Shown: positions 1-8,091, counted from the stretch's first letter. The stretch is DNA of 64,000 nt from Treponema bryantii (GCF_900111035.1 NZ_FOFU01000004.1:248001-312000), one strand, 5' to 3'. Made by a program: numbers and translations. Notes: a model not told the origin generated them from the sequence alone.

Positions 1-7
1 AAATGGA

Positions 8-415
8 ATGTCAGATGGACATGGTTTACCAGGATATACTGAAAGAGCGTATATTAAAGTAAATGAAAAGCGATATAAGCGAATTGCAGCTAATAGCGTA
101 GTTGATAATATTTTAATTGAAAATATAGGAAATGAAGTTGAAGTTTCATTATCACATTCTTTATTAGGTGGAAATTTAGTATGTGCCATAAAAGAAGCAA
201 ATGGAGAAGTTTCTAAAGCAAGTATTGTACTTATGGTTTTATTAAACCTCATACGCTTTACGTTATATTTTTTATTAAAGGTGTTTTTAGAATTTTGTAC
301 AATGTTATTTTCTTCATATTCAGATATTAATTTCGATATAGTCCTATTAATTATTTATATTTTCCCATTAATATCCTTGATTAAAGAAATTAAAGCTCGA
401 CATGCGCTAAAATAA
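8..415 (+). CDS. Hypothetical membrane protein, possibly 5'-truncated
   Basis: I do not recognise this protein. The frame has no stop between the window edge and the ATG at 8, so the true start may lie outside the window. The first ~70 residues are hydrophilic and beta-like. Two hydrophobic stretches follow, around residues 73-100 and 108-124, and the tail is short and basic (KEIKARHALK). That suggests a soluble N-terminal part anchored by two C-terminal membrane helices. The DNA is clearly AT-richer than the genes that follow, so it could be an acquired accessory gene. A strong terminator follows directly. Existence of the frame is fairly sure; the function is unknown. Confidence 0.55.
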   Translation: MSDGHGLPGYTERAYIKVNEKRYKRIAANSVVDNILIENIGNEVEVSLSHSLLGGNLVCAIKEANGEVSKASIVLMVLLNLIRFTLYFLLKVFLEFCTMLFSSYSDINFDIVLLIIYIFPLISLIKEIKARHALK

Positions 416-425
416 GAAACCTTAC

Positions 426-452
426 AAAGGCGGGGTAAAGCCCGCCTTTTTT
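426..452 (+). terminator. Rho-independent terminator
   Basis: A perfect 9-bp stem (AAAGGCGGG / CCCGCCTTT) closes a 6-nt loop and runs into a T tract, 11 bp after the stop codon of the membrane protein gene. Confidence 0.85.
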
Positions 453-476
453 ATTGATAAATTGATTCTCTGGAGT

Positions 477-890
477 TTATCTTACTGACGACAATCTGCT
501 GCGCAGTTCGTAGCATCTGTTCTTGAGATTGCGGACTTCGTTGAGGCTGCTCATGATTTTGGCGGTCATGTAGACATCAACGATGCCGCTGTCGAAGAAG
601 AAGTCGGCGAAGGTGGCGATGCCGCCTACGTTCATGCTGTAGTCACCTGGCATGCTGATTCCACCGAGTACGCGCTTAAGTTCCTGCAGAAGGTAATTTA
701 CTCTGTCCATAGAGACCTTGGCATTACTGAGTTTTGAGTGCTTGATGAGGTCAACGATGAAACCGCCGCCGAGGACATCAAGGAAGCCCCAGTTTCTGGC
801 GGATGAAAGCTGTCGCTCTGCCTGATCGAGTTCTGCAATAAGCTGATCTGTGAGTGTAATTGCCTGATTGATTTGAAGTTCGTTATTCAT
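477..890 (-). CDS. Hypothetical helical protein
   Basis: A 137-residue protein of unknown function. The N-terminal third and the C-terminal third are heptad-rich and probably coiled coil (residues ~8-35 and ~112-135). Between them is a glycine-rich segment with the motif LGGGFIVDLIKHSK. Similar Gly-rich plus KHSK segments occur in uncharacterised cytoplasmic proteins of Firmicutes, as I remember them, but I cannot name a family. There is no signal peptide. It is transcribed leftward, divergently from cytidine deaminase, and shares a 59-bp AT-rich intergenic region with it. The start is the only ATG near the upstream promoter region. Coding status is likely; function is not known. Confidence 0.6.
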   Translation of the reverse strand: MNNELQINQAITLTDQLIAELDQAERQLSSARNWGFLDVLGGGFIVDLIKHSKLSNAKVSMDRVNYLLQELKRVLGGISMPGDYSMNVGGIATFADFFFDSGIVDVYMTAKIMSSLNEVRNLKNRCYELRSRLSSVR

Positions 891-910
891 ATTTTAAAAG
901 ATAACACTTT

Positions 911-938
911 TTCTTATGAAATAAAACAAAAATATGAT
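911..938 (+). promoter_or_regulatory. Candidate promoter of cdd, very short leader
   Basis: TTCTTA and TATGAT are separated by 16 bp. The -10 box ends 11 nt before the cdd ATG and no Shine-Dalgarno sequence is present. Confidence 0.45.
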
Positions 939-949
939 AAAATAAAAAT

Positions 950-1360
950 ATGAATTATGATGAACTTGTAAAAACTGCAATTGAAATGACAAATATGTCT
1001 TATGCACCCTACTCTCATTTTCACGTAGGTGCTGCTCTGCTTGATAAAAACGGAAAGGTATGGACCGGCTGTAATATTGAAAATGCGGCTTATGGACCTA
1101 GCAACTGTGCTGAACGTACAGCTGTTTTCAAGGCTGTAAGCGAAGGCGCACGCGAGTTTGAAGCGATTGCTATTGTGGGCGGTCCTGAAAATGCTGACGG
1201 AAAAGCTGTAATTGAAGATTTCTGTCCACCATGCGGAGTTTGCCGTCAGGTACTCAGTGAGTTCTGCAAACGAGATTTCAAAATCATTCTTGCAAACGGC
1301 AAAGGTGAACAGAAAGTGTTTACTCTTGCAGAGTTACTGCCGGAGAGTTTTAGTCTTTAG
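950..1360 (+). CDS. cdd: Cytidine deaminase
   Basis: Hydrolytic deaminase converting cytidine and deoxycytidine to uridine and deoxyuridine in cytoplasmic pyrimidine salvage. The zinc site is complete: Cys53 and Glu55 in the NCAERTA motif, and Cys95 and Cys98 in PCGVCRQ. Glu55 is the proton shuttle. The substrate-binding FHVGAALL and NIENAAYG segments precede it. At 136 residues it has the usual length of the tetrameric bacterial enzyme. The start at 950 gives the canonical N-terminus; there is no ribosome binding site and the likely -10 box lies only 11 nt upstream. Its last 11 bases overlap the 3' end of the convergent Nudix gene. Confidence 0.95.
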   Translation: MNYDELVKTAIEMTNMSYAPYSHFHVGAALLDKNGKVWTGCNIENAAYGPSNCAERTAVFKAVSEGAREFEAIAIVGGPENADGKAVIEDFCPPCGVCRQVLSEFCKRDFKIILANGKGEQKVFTLAELLPESFSL

Positions 1361-1946
1361 CCCAGTGATTGTAAGGCTTACCGCCGAGATATGTTTCTAT
1401 GAGACGGCTGTTTTTATATACCGCTTTCAAAGAGAAGAACGGTCGGTTCTGAGCAATAAAATCAAGGTAGATTTCATCGGCCTGCCAGTGCGGCAGGTCG
1501 TTTATTTTTTCTATCGGGACCCATTCAAGTTCGCCTTCGTTACAGTCGGTTAAAAAAGTGCCGGAAAACTTTCGGACACGGAAAACGTGCATGAACTCGG
1601 TGTAGTACGGGGGCGATGCGGGGGTGTCCCCTGCAGAGGGGGTAGTGGAAGACTGCGAAGCAGGCTGGAGCGAGGGGGAGGCTTCCCCCACTTTATCCTC
1701 TTCACTCTTATCGACAAACGTAACAATTCCACAGTATTCGAGGTCTTCGGGATTTACAATAAGACCGGTTTCTTCGTGGATTTCGCGGCGGACGCAGTCT
1801 TCGGGGCTTTCGCCGTTTTCGAACTTACCGCCGATTCCTATCCATTTATCGTGATTATAGTCGTTCTGCTTTTTTGTGCGGTGAAGCATTAAATAGCAGC
1901 CGTCTTTTTCTATATAGCAAAGTGTTGTGTTTACAAGTGTTTTCAT
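1350..1946 (-). CDS. Nudix hydrolase, MutT/8-oxo-dGTP diphosphatase-like, with insert
   Basis: Predicted to hydrolyse nucleoside triphosphates (8-oxo-dGTP sanitation type) to monophosphate and pyrophosphate. The Nudix box GX5EX7REUXEEXGU is exact from Gly40 to Leu62, with REIHEETGL at its centre. The family is normally about 155-170 residues; this one is 198 because a Ser/Pro/Ala-rich stretch, residues ~86-113, sits between the Nudix box and the conserved YTEFMHVF strand. The DNA for it (1608-1691) is GC-rich and palindromic, unlike the rest of the gene, so it looks inserted. The frame is kept and the C-terminus is normal, so the protein may still be active. TAAAAT 7 nt before the ATG and absence of an SD suggest a leaderless mRNA. 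Confidence 0.88.
   Translation of the reverse strand: MKTLVNTTLCYIEKDGCYLMLHRTKKQNDYNHDKWIGIGGKFENGESPEDCVRREIHEETGLIVNPEDLEYCGIVTFVDKSEEDKVGEASPSLQPASQSSTTPSAGDTPASPPYYTEFMHVFRVRKFSGTFLTDCNEGELEWVPIEKINDLPHWQADEIYLDFIAQNRPFFSLKAVYKNSRLIETYLGGKPYNHWAKD
1608..1691 (-). repeat. Palindromic in-frame insertion element in the Nudix gene
   Basis: About 84 bp of G/C-rich DNA inside an otherwise AT-rich gene. It holds several short palindromes, among them CCCCTGCAGAGGGG, CTGCGAAGCAG and GGGGGAGGCTTCCCCC. It is read in frame as a low-complexity Ser/Pro/Ala/Thr segment. Boundaries are estimated from where the Nudix fold resumes and could be off by a few codons. Confidence 0.6.
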
Positions 1947-1967
1947 TTTTTTGATTTTATCTTTTTT

Positions 1968-2014
1968 TTTGAGTTCCTACAATTCTGTGATATAATATAT
2001 AATAATTGAGAGGG
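1968..2014 (+). promoter_or_regulatory. Candidate promoter and RBS of the alpha/beta hydrolase gene
   Basis: TTTGAG and TATAAT (1991-1996) are separated by 17 bp. GAGAGGG at 2008-2014 is a clear Shine-Dalgarno sequence for the ATG at 2020, so this gene, unlike several neighbours, has a normal leader. Confidence 0.5.
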
Positions 2015-2019
2015 AATAT

Positions 2020-2940
2020 ATGACTACGCTGAAACAGTTTATTGCATCTCGACAAATAAGGCATCTTTTTGGCAGTTCTGATCGTAAACGCGATAAAGGG
2101 CAGACAACTCCTGCTGATATTACCCGTTACGATGATATTCTTTACGGTGATGACGTAAAGCTCAAAAAATGGCAGTATCTGGACGTTTACAGACCGAAGG
2201 CTGCTGTTGAGGCTGACGGCTCTTTAAAGACTCTTCCTGTTATTATTAGTGTTCACGGTGGCGGCTGGGTTTATGGTGATAAAGAAGCGTACCAGTGGTA
2301 CTGTATGCGGCTTTCTCAACGTGGGTTTGCTGTTGTAAATTTCTCTTATCGACTGGCTCCCGAAGCAAAATTTCCAGCTTCAATGCAGGATACTGAAAAG
2401 GTTTTCCAGTTTGTAGCAGATAATGCCGCTCAATATGGTTTTGACACAAATAATGTTTTTGCAGTTGGCGATTCTGCAGGTGGTCACCTTCTTTCCCTTT
2501 ATGCTGCAGCCCTTACAAATGCTGACTTAAGAAAGAATTTTGAATTTATAAAGGATAAAAAACTGACTCTCCGCGGATTGGGATTGAACTGTGGAAAATA
2601 TACTCTTGATGATACTGATTCAAAGTTCCGGCTTTTAAGAAGCGGTTTTTTACCTAAGGGCGGAACCCCGGACGAAGTAGAACTTGTTAATTCTGCAAAT
2701 CATGTTACAAAGGATTTTCCACCTTCTTTTGTAATGACCTGCGAAGGTGATTTCTTAAAAGCACAGGCCCCTTTGATGAAAGCGAAACTGGATGCAGTCG
2801 GAGTTCGAAATGAACTGCACTGTTATGGAACTCCAGAACAACCGCTCTGGCATGTTTTCCATTGTGATCCGAAATTGCCGATTGCCGTTCAATGTAACGA
2901 CGACGAATGTAACTTTTTCCGCTCGATAATGAATCAATAG
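2020..2940 (+). CDS. Alpha/beta hydrolase, hormone-sensitive-lipase-like esterase
   Basis: Cytoplasmic serine esterase of the HSL/acetyl-esterase group; the natural ester is unknown. The oxyanion motif HGGGW is at residues 79-83 and the nucleophile elbow GDSAGG puts the catalytic serine at residue 152. An acidic residue in CEGDFLKAQ and the histidine in LWHVFH fit the remaining triad positions. The length of 306 residues is usual. There is no signal peptide. The start at 2020 is supported by GAGAGGG six bases upstream. The 3' end overlaps the convergent GntR regulator gene by 7 bp. Family membership is certain; substrate is open. Confidence 0.88.
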   Translation: MTTLKQFIASRQIRHLFGSSDRKRDKGQTTPADITRYDDILYGDDVKLKKWQYLDVYRPKAAVEADGSLKTLPVIISVHGGGWVYGDKEAYQWYCMRLSQRGFAVVNFSYRLAPEAKFPASMQDTEKVFQFVADNAAQYGFDTNNVFAVGDSAGGHLLSLYAAALTNADLRKNFEFIKDKKLTLRGLGLNCGKYTLDDTDSKFRLLRSGFLPKGGTPDEVELVNSANHVTKDFPPSFVMTCEGDFLKAQAPLMKAKLDAVGVRNELHCYGTPEQPLWHVFHCDPKLPIAVQCNDDECNFFRSIMNQ

Positions 2941-3299
2941 TTTTTACGGACTATTTCAATAATCTCATCCAGGTCGAGGCCCATTTCGCGGCAGGCTTTT
3001 ACGTCGCGGCTGAGTAATTCTTCGGCGGCAGAGTTTCGTTTATCTGATATTTCATGATGTTCAAGTTCGCATACAAAAGTACCGCGGCCTACAGCTGTGG
3101 AAATAAAACCTTCTCTTTCGAGCTGCTCCCAGGCCTGTTTTACGGGAATTACACTTACACGCAGATTTACGGCAACGGTGCGGATTGGCGGAAGCTTTTC
3201 ACCGGCAGCAACTTCGCCGTTCATTATCTGATTTGCTATCTGCTCATAAATCTGAGTATAAATTGGTTTGTCACTTTTCTGAGATAACACTATATCCAT
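2934..3299 (-). CDS. GntR-family regulator, YtrA type
   Basis: A 121-residue DNA-binding regulator. Residues ~8-75 form the GntR winged helix (IYEQIANQIMNGEVAAGEKLPPIR, read in two parts: IYEQIANQIMNGEVAAG and EKLPPIRTVA). Only a short dimerisation tail follows, as in the YtrA subfamily that controls ABC transporter operons. I start it at the ATG at 3299, giving MDIVLSQ; a longer frame from 3335 would run into the permease gene. It is the last gene of a three-gene leftward operon behind the ATPase and permease, with a 1-bp gap from the permease stop. In most YtrA operons the regulator comes first. Its likely target is the inverted repeat at 4891-4923. Confidence 0.85.
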   Translation of the reverse strand: MDIVLSQKSDKPIYTQIYEQIANQIMNGEVAAGEKLPPIRTVAVNLRVSVIPVKQAWEQLEREGFISTAVGRGTFVCELEHHEISDKRNSAAEELLSRDVKACREMGLDLDEIIEIVRKNY

Positions 3300-3300
3300 A

Positions 3301-3987
3301 TTACAAATCGTACTTTTCAAACTGGCGGGCTGCACGGCGGAAAGTAAGACACCAGCTTACCGCATAAATCACAATGCCAGCTGCCAGAATAATCAGTTGT
3401 GGAATAATAAACTGTGTATCGCGGCTTGTATAGAGCTCTCCAACTTTTGCAAGAGAATTTTCTGCTTTTGCATAATATGCCCATACCGGAAGCTCGCAGG
3501 CTGCGTAACAGATAAAATATGCAACAGCTGCTGCAATATAGCGAAGTCCTGGCTTAAGCGGATCCTTATAAACATTGCCCAGAAAAATCAGATTGAAGAT
3601 TGCAAATATAATCATCTGAAATCCAAAATAAGCAAGGGTCAATTCAATGCCGGCAGTGTTTGCAGGAAAGCCTGCTGCAGTACGGATACACCATCCAAGC
3701 AATGCACAGATAAAAGCAAAGAGTTCCATCATTCCGCAGTACATAAAGCGTGCCTTTACAACATCAATCTTCTTTACCGGAAGCAACACTGTATACAGAA
3801 TATCATGTGATGACTGATTTAAGGCAAAGGTCATCATAATGCACAGTGTCATATAAAAAGGTCCAACGTACATCGGGTAACTTGGAATAAAGTACATTCC
3901 AAAACAACAGATTGTCCAGATTACAGACTGCGATGCATTACCAAGGCAAAGTTCTTTTTTCAAAAGTTTTAATGTATTTGATTTCAT
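3301..3987 (-). CDS. ABC-2-type transporter permease
   Basis: Integral membrane protein of 228 residues with about six hydrophobic segments (around residues 22-40, 45-56, 84-105, 118-137, 148-167 and 193-213). The N-terminal LLKKELCLGN and a LLPVKK loop match the permeases of the ABC-2 (PF13346-like) group that pair with YtrA-type operons. It should form the membrane channel for the ATPase encoded immediately upstream, nine bases away; the transported compound is unknown, often a peptide or antibiotic in related systems. The start at 3987 has AGGAGAGA at a proper distance. No separate substrate-binding protein is nearby, which fits an exporter. Confidence 0.8.
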   Translation of the reverse strand: MKSNTLKLLKKELCLGNASQSVIWTICCFGMYFIPSYPMYVGPFYMTLCIMMTFALNQSSHDILYTVLLPVKKIDVVKARFMYCGMMELFAFICALLGWCIRTAAGFPANTAGIELTLAYFGFQMIIFAIFNLIFLGNVYKDPLKPGLRYIAAAVAYFICYAACELPVWAYYAKAENSLAKVGELYTSRDTQFIIPQLIILAAGIVIYAVSWCLTFRRAARQFEKYDL

Positions 3988-3996
3988 GTTTCTCTC

Positions 3997-4845
3997 CTAT
4001 CTGCGCTCAATATGAATCATAATGTCTTCCAGAGTTGGCGATGCAATTTCAAAACCACACTTCTCTGCCAGCGCCTTATCTTCAGTTTTCATAAGACCTT
4101 CAAAACCAAGCTGATGTGTGTGAAGTCCGATAATCTTTGATTCAGTTTCCGGGGACAACTGATCTTTCTTTCCTGCTACGCTTATATAACTTTCGCGGAA
4201 AGAATCGCGATCTGTGCTTGCAAGAATCTGGCCCTGTTTGATATAGGTGATATAGTCAGCACATTTTTCAAGGTCGCTTGTGATATGGGTTGAGAAAAGA
4301 ATTGAGTGTGCACCGTCTTCAACAAATTCCTGGAAAAGAAGTACAAGGTCATCACGAGCTGCAGGATCAAGACCGCTTGTCGGTTCATCAAGAATCAAAA
4401 GTTTTGGATTATGGCTCATTGCAACCGCCAGAGAATATTTTACCTTCATTCCAGCAGAAAGCTGTTTGAACTTTTTATTCTGATCAATTTCAAAACGCTC
4501 ACAAAGTACTTTATAACGCGCATCATCCCATTCGTGATAAAAGTTTTTTGTTACGTTTGTGATTCGAGAGATTTTTGCTTCAGGATAAAAATCAACTCCA
4601 CCAAAAACATAGCCGACTTGATTTTTAATTTCGAGTTCGTCTTTTGGCATTGAAAGGCCGCAGAGCTTTACTTCACCACCGTCATTTTTCATCAGATTCA
4701 GCATGGTCTTGAGTGTGGTAGATTTACCCGCACCGTTACGACCAATAAAGCCCATGATATAACCTTCTTCCAGAGAAAAACTTACATTCTTAAGCTGGAA
4801 GGATTCAAAGTTCTTACACAGTCCATTGATTTCAATAAGATTCAT
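3997..4845 (-). CDS. ABC transporter ATP-binding protein
   Basis: Nucleotide-binding subunit of an exporter. The Walker A motif GRNGAGKST is at residues 35-43, the ABC signature LSAGMK near 134, and Walker B LLILDEPTSGLDP near 155, followed by the switch histidine in STHI. At 282 residues it has an extra ~60-residue C-terminal domain as in the YtrB/CcmA-like group. It is the first gene of the ATPase-permease-GntR operon. GGGAGATGTCAA in front of the ATG at 4845 supports the start. Expression is probably set by the GntR protein acting on the inverted repeat 46 bp upstream. Confidence 0.92.
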   Translation of the reverse strand: MNLIEINGLCKNFESFQLKNVSFSLEEGYIMGFIGRNGAGKSTTLKTMLNLMKNDGGEVKLCGLSMPKDELEIKNQVGYVFGGVDFYPEAKISRITNVTKNFYHEWDDARYKVLCERFEIDQNKKFKQLSAGMKVKYSLAVAMSHNPKLLILDEPTSGLDPAARDDLVLLFQEFVEDGAHSILFSTHITSDLEKCADYITYIKQGQILASTDRDSFRESYISVAGKKDQLSPETESKIIGLHTHQLGFEGLMKTEDKALAEKCGFEIASPTLEDIMIHIERR

Positions 4846-4861
4846 TTGACATCTCCCTGAG

Positions 4862-4923
4862 CGGAACGATCGAAGCGCGTTCCGTGACTCTTATATTGTG
4901 CATATTGTATATACACAATATAA
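4862..4923 (-). promoter_or_regulatory. Candidate GntR operator and leader hairpin of the ABC operon
   Basis: A perfect 10-bp inverted repeat, TTATATTGTG (4891-4900) and CACAATATAA (4914-4923), is separated by 13 bp with a further ATATTGTATAT core. A second hairpin, CGGAACG (4862-4868) / CGTTCCG (4878-4884), lies in the leader. The AT-rich symmetric site is the kind YtrA-type repressors bind, and a repressor gene ends this operon. Confidence 0.6.
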
Positions 4924-4964
4924 CACCTACAGGAGACTGTCAAGTTTTTTTTGAATATCGATTT

Positions 4965-5894
4965 TTACTTTTTCTCGCTGATGAAAAGTCCTGTAATTGT
5001 AACCAGAGCTCCAATTCCACCGAGCAGTGTAATTTTTTCTCCAAGTACAAAGAAAGCAAAAATAATCGTAACTACAGGAATAAGGTAAATCGCACAGTTT
5101 ACTTTAACAGTGCCAAGAATCTGGCAGGATTTATTCCAGATTGTAAAGCAGATGCCGTTAGCAACTACTCCCAGGAACAAAAGATTTATCCAGTTCACAG
5201 GATTTGAAAAACGAGTTGCGTTCAGAGTCTTATCAAAAGAAAAGAAGAACGAAGTTGTTTCCGGATTTACCAGGGTATAACGCCAGCTTACAAGAGAAAG
5301 AGGAATCATAATTAAAACAGAAAAAAAGAAAATGCGGCGTGAAACTGCTACGGTTGCATACTTTCTTCTGTTCAAAATTGAAACTATCATTGAATAAAAG
5401 CCCCAGCAGATTCCTGAAAGCAGAGCCAGAACATCACCCTTTGGATTAAACTCCAGAGCGGTATTTCCGTTGAAACAGACAAGAGCAACTCCTGTAATGG
5501 AAATCACAAAACCAATCATAAACCATACCGAAAGATGTTTTTCTTTCAGAAAAATCTGACTGATTATTGCTGTAAAAAGAGGACAGATACTTACGATTAC
5601 GCTTACATTTGAAGCGTTTGTATAATTGATAGCGATGTTTTCTGTAAGCTGATAAAGGACAACTCCAGTTAATGCTGCAAGCGCGAACAGGATATTGTCG
5701 CGCATTGCAATTTTCTCAAACTTTGGATGAATAATCCAAAGCCCAAGATAAGCAGAAATAAATCTGTAAAAAAGAATTTCAAGTGAAGAAAACTCTCTGA
5801 GGAGATACTTTGTACAGACAAAAGTAATTCCCCAGAAAAAGATAGATACGGCGGCAAGGATTATCCCCAACACCTTCTGGCTGTTTTTATTCAT
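4965..5894 (-). CDS. EamA/DMT-family exporter
   Basis: A 309-residue drug/metabolite transporter with ten predicted membrane helices in two EamA repeats (roughly residues 10-140 and 150-305). The second half ends with the typical short lysine-rich tail (SEKK). Typical motifs are the FWGITFVCTK entry of repeat one and the CWGFYSMIVS entry of repeat two. Such proteins export amino acids, metabolites or drugs; the sequence does not say which. It is followed after 11 bp upstream by the alcohol dehydrogenase gene on the same strand, so the two may share a transcript. The ATG at 5894 gives the canonical start of helix 1 and has only a weak RBS. Confidence 0.9.
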   Translation of the reverse strand: MNKNSQKVLGIILAAVSIFFWGITFVCTKYLLREFSSLEILFYRFISAYLGLWIIHPKFEKIAMRDNILFALAALTGVVLYQLTENIAINYTNASNVSVIVSICPLFTAIISQIFLKEKHLSVWFMIGFVISITGVALVCFNGNTALEFNPKGDVLALLSGICWGFYSMIVSILNRRKYATVAVSRRIFFFSVLIMIPLSLVSWRYTLVNPETTSFFFSFDKTLNATRFSNPVNWINLLFLGVVANGICFTIWNKSCQILGTVKVNCAIYLIPVVTIIFAFFVLGEKITLLGGIGALVTITGLFISEKK

Positions 5895-5905
5895 AATGAA
5901 AGACT

Positions 5906-7090
5906 TTAATCTTTTCTGCTCATTTTGTAAATTGCCAGCATATCTTCTTCATGTAAAAGTTTTGCTGAACCTTTTGCGCCGTTTACACCGACTGCACATT
6001 TGTGAGCCATAAGAGCAAGGTCTTCATCAGTTGCATTTACACCAAGTTCTTTAAGATTGGTAGGCATGTTGATTTCGCGGTAGAAATCTTCCATTGCTTC
6101 AATTCCCTTAAGGGCAATTTCTTCATCTGAACCAGTTGCAGGAACGCCCATAACATTGATTGCATAACGCTTAAAACGTGGAAGACAATCCTTGTAAACA
6201 TAGCGTGCCCAGCTTCCCCAGATTGCCGCAAGACCTGCTCCGTGAGCAACGTCGTAAAGTCCGCCAAGTTCATGCTCAAGCTTGTGAGTCATCCAGTCAC
6301 CGCCGTCGTTTCCACAGCCTGTAAGTCCGTTGTGAGAAAGGCTTCCGGCCCACATTACTTCGGCACGTGCTTCATAATTGTTAGGATCTTTTACAAGAAT
6401 CTTTGCCTGCTCTTTTACAGTGCGGAGAAGAGCCTCTGCCATAGAGTCTGTAAGCTCCATATTTCCACCGTTTGTAAAATAGCGTTCCATTGTGTGCATC
6501 ATGATATCTGTACAACCGCAGGCTGTCTGATAATCAGGGAGTGTCATTGTAAGATCAGGATTGAGGATGGCAAACTTTGGACGACCATAGTCGCTAGAAT
6601 AACCGCGCTTTACAAGGCCTTCTTCTTTTGTGATTACTGATGAATCACTCATTTCACTACCAGTTGCAGCGAGAGTAAGAATTACACCGAGAGGCATGCT
6701 TGCCTTGGCCTGCTTTTTATAATCATATAAATCCCAGACATCACCGTCGTTCATAACTCCATAGCCGATTGCCTTTGCAGAGTCAATTGCACTACCCCCG
6801 CCTACAGCAAGAAGAAAATCTATTCCTTCTTTTTTGCAAAGTTCGATTCCTTCATAAACAAGGCTCAAACGTGGATTTGGAACTGCGCCACCAAGCTTTA
6901 CATATGGAATGCCGGCTTTATCGAGCTGGTCAGTTACCTTCTGCATAAGTCCGGAACGGATAACGCTTCCTCCACCATAATGAATCAAAACCTTTTTACC
7001 GCCGAACTCCTGAATGAGCTGGGCAACCTTGTCTTCTGCGTTCTTACCGAACATCACCTTTGTTGGTGTATAATATTTGAAATCGAACAT
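5906..7090 (-). CDS. Iron-containing alcohol dehydrogenase, butanol dehydrogenase type
   Basis: NAD(P)H-dependent aldehyde reductase/alcohol dehydrogenase of the group III iron family, probably a fermentative electron sink in the cytoplasm. The nucleotide-binding GGGSAIDSAKAI is at residues 97-108. The metal ligands Asp195, His199, His269 and His283 have the spacing found in BDH/YqhD enzymes. The length of 394 residues is normal for the family. GGAGG lies 6 nt before the ATG at 7090, so the start is firm. It is the first gene of a probable two-gene unit with the DMT exporter. The C-terminal LLHEEDMLAIYKMS is a family hallmark. True substrate (butyraldehyde, acetaldehyde, methylglyoxal) cannot be read. 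Confidence 0.93.
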   Translation of the reverse strand: MFDFKYYTPTKVMFGKNAEDKVAQLIQEFGGKKVLIHYGGGSVIRSGLMQKVTDQLDKAGIPYVKLGGAVPNPRLSLVYEGIELCKKEGIDFLLAVGGGSAIDSAKAIGYGVMNDGDVWDLYDYKKQAKASMPLGVILTLAATGSEMSDSSVITKEEGLVKRGYSSDYGRPKFAILNPDLTMTLPDYQTACGCTDIMMHTMERYFTNGGNMELTDSMAEALLRTVKEQAKILVKDPNNYEARAEVMWAGSLSHNGLTGCGNDGGDWMTHKLEHELGGLYDVAHGAGLAAIWGSWARYVYKDCLPRFKRYAINVMGVPATGSDEEIALKGIEAMEDFYREINMPTNLKELGVNATDEDLALMAHKCAVGVNGAKGSAKLLHEEDMLAIYKMSRKD

Positions 7091-7188
7091 ATTTCCTCCA
7101 TTTGTCTAATTGTTTTAGAATAGCACAGAACATAAAAAAGTCCCATAAAAATCTTGTAATACTTTTTTTTACTCAAAAAATCAAATCA

Positions 7189-8091
7189 ATGATAGACTTA
7201 TATTGTATTCTCATAATTACAGAGAGTGTAGCGCGCACACTTTCTGGAGCTGTCCCCGGAGACACAGGAGTAAGTTTGGCAAATCTTGATTTATTGATGC
7301 GGTCACTTGTTTTCATAGAGGATCATCTTGAAGACACTGTTCCAGTTCAAACAGAAGATATTGCAGATGCATGTTATGCATCCAAATCGGCATTGGAGAA
7401 AGTATTCAAATATATGACTCATTTTTCGATACACGATTATATTGTTCGTCGGAAGATGACTCGAGCTGCCCGAATGATGATAGACAAGCCAAACTTAAAC
7501 ATTCTTGATATTGCCATTCAATTCGGCTATTCAAGTCATGAAGCCTTTACGAGAAGTTTTTCACAGGTATGGAATTGCAATCCGTCAGAGTTTCGAAAAC
7601 GCTGCGAAAATCGTCCCCATACTGTAGAACTGTTTCCTCGCATTACAGGCTTTATGCAACTGGAAGGAGAAAAACTTATGAGAAGAACAGTTGATATTTC
7701 TGAGCTGTATGATTTTTTTAAGTCGCGCAAAGACTGCTGGTTTGTATGCGGTGACATTGTGAGCCTTATTCCTATCAACAATATTTCACGTAAGGCTGGT
7801 GACATTGCAATTTCCGAAGCACTTCGCAGAATGGAAAGTGTATGTGGCCCTGAAGACATAGTTTTCAGAATTGGCGGTGATGAATTCGCATTGCTTACAA
7901 ATTCTTCTGAAGAGGCGTATGCAGAAGAACTTAAAGATAAAATTCTTGCAATGAACGGAGCCATCATACCTTACGATGAGGAAGAAATTCCAATGAGCCT
8001 TTATGCAAAGATCATCAAACTTGAAAACGATGCTCTCAGGTATTCAGAGATATTTCCAAAGTTGATGATCAGAGCAGAGGAAAAAGCATAA
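7189..8091 (+). CDS. AraC-type HTH regulator fused to a GGDEF-like domain
   Basis: A one-piece protein with a DNA-binding half and a diguanylate-cyclase-like half. The AraC double helix-turn-helix occupies about residues 33-130 (ADACYASKSALEKVF and ILDIAIQFGYSSHEAFTR). After a linker, the GGDEF-like domain carries an intact RIGGDEFALL signature near residue 235 but its usual first metal/substrate segment reads GDIVSLIPINNISRKAGD, so activity is uncertain. I prefer the ATG at 7189; the frame is open back to 7102 but that extension is unlike known relatives. The architecture matches a family I recall from Lachnospiraceae. It may read or make cyclic di-GMP, and is convergent with the XRE gene. 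Confidence 0.82.
   Translation: MIDLYCILIITESVARTLSGAVPGDTGVSLANLDLLMRSLVFIEDHLEDTVPVQTEDIADACYASKSALEKVFKYMTHFSIHDYIVRRKMTRAARMMIDKPNLNILDIAIQFGYSSHEAFTRSFSQVWNCNPSEFRKRCENRPHTVELFPRITGFMQLEGEKLMRRTVDISELYDFFKSRKDCWFVCGDIVSLIPINNISRKAGDIAISEALRRMESVCGPEDIVFRIGGDEFALLTNSSEEAYAEELKDKILAMNGAIIPYDEEEIPMSLYAKIIKLENDALRYSEIFPKLMIRAEEKA

Noticed and set aside
7140-7150. Isolated TCCCATAAA near the AraC-GGDEF gene as an outlying site of the palindrome array
   Set aside because: Only a half-site without its TATGGG partner; expected by chance in AT-rich DNA.
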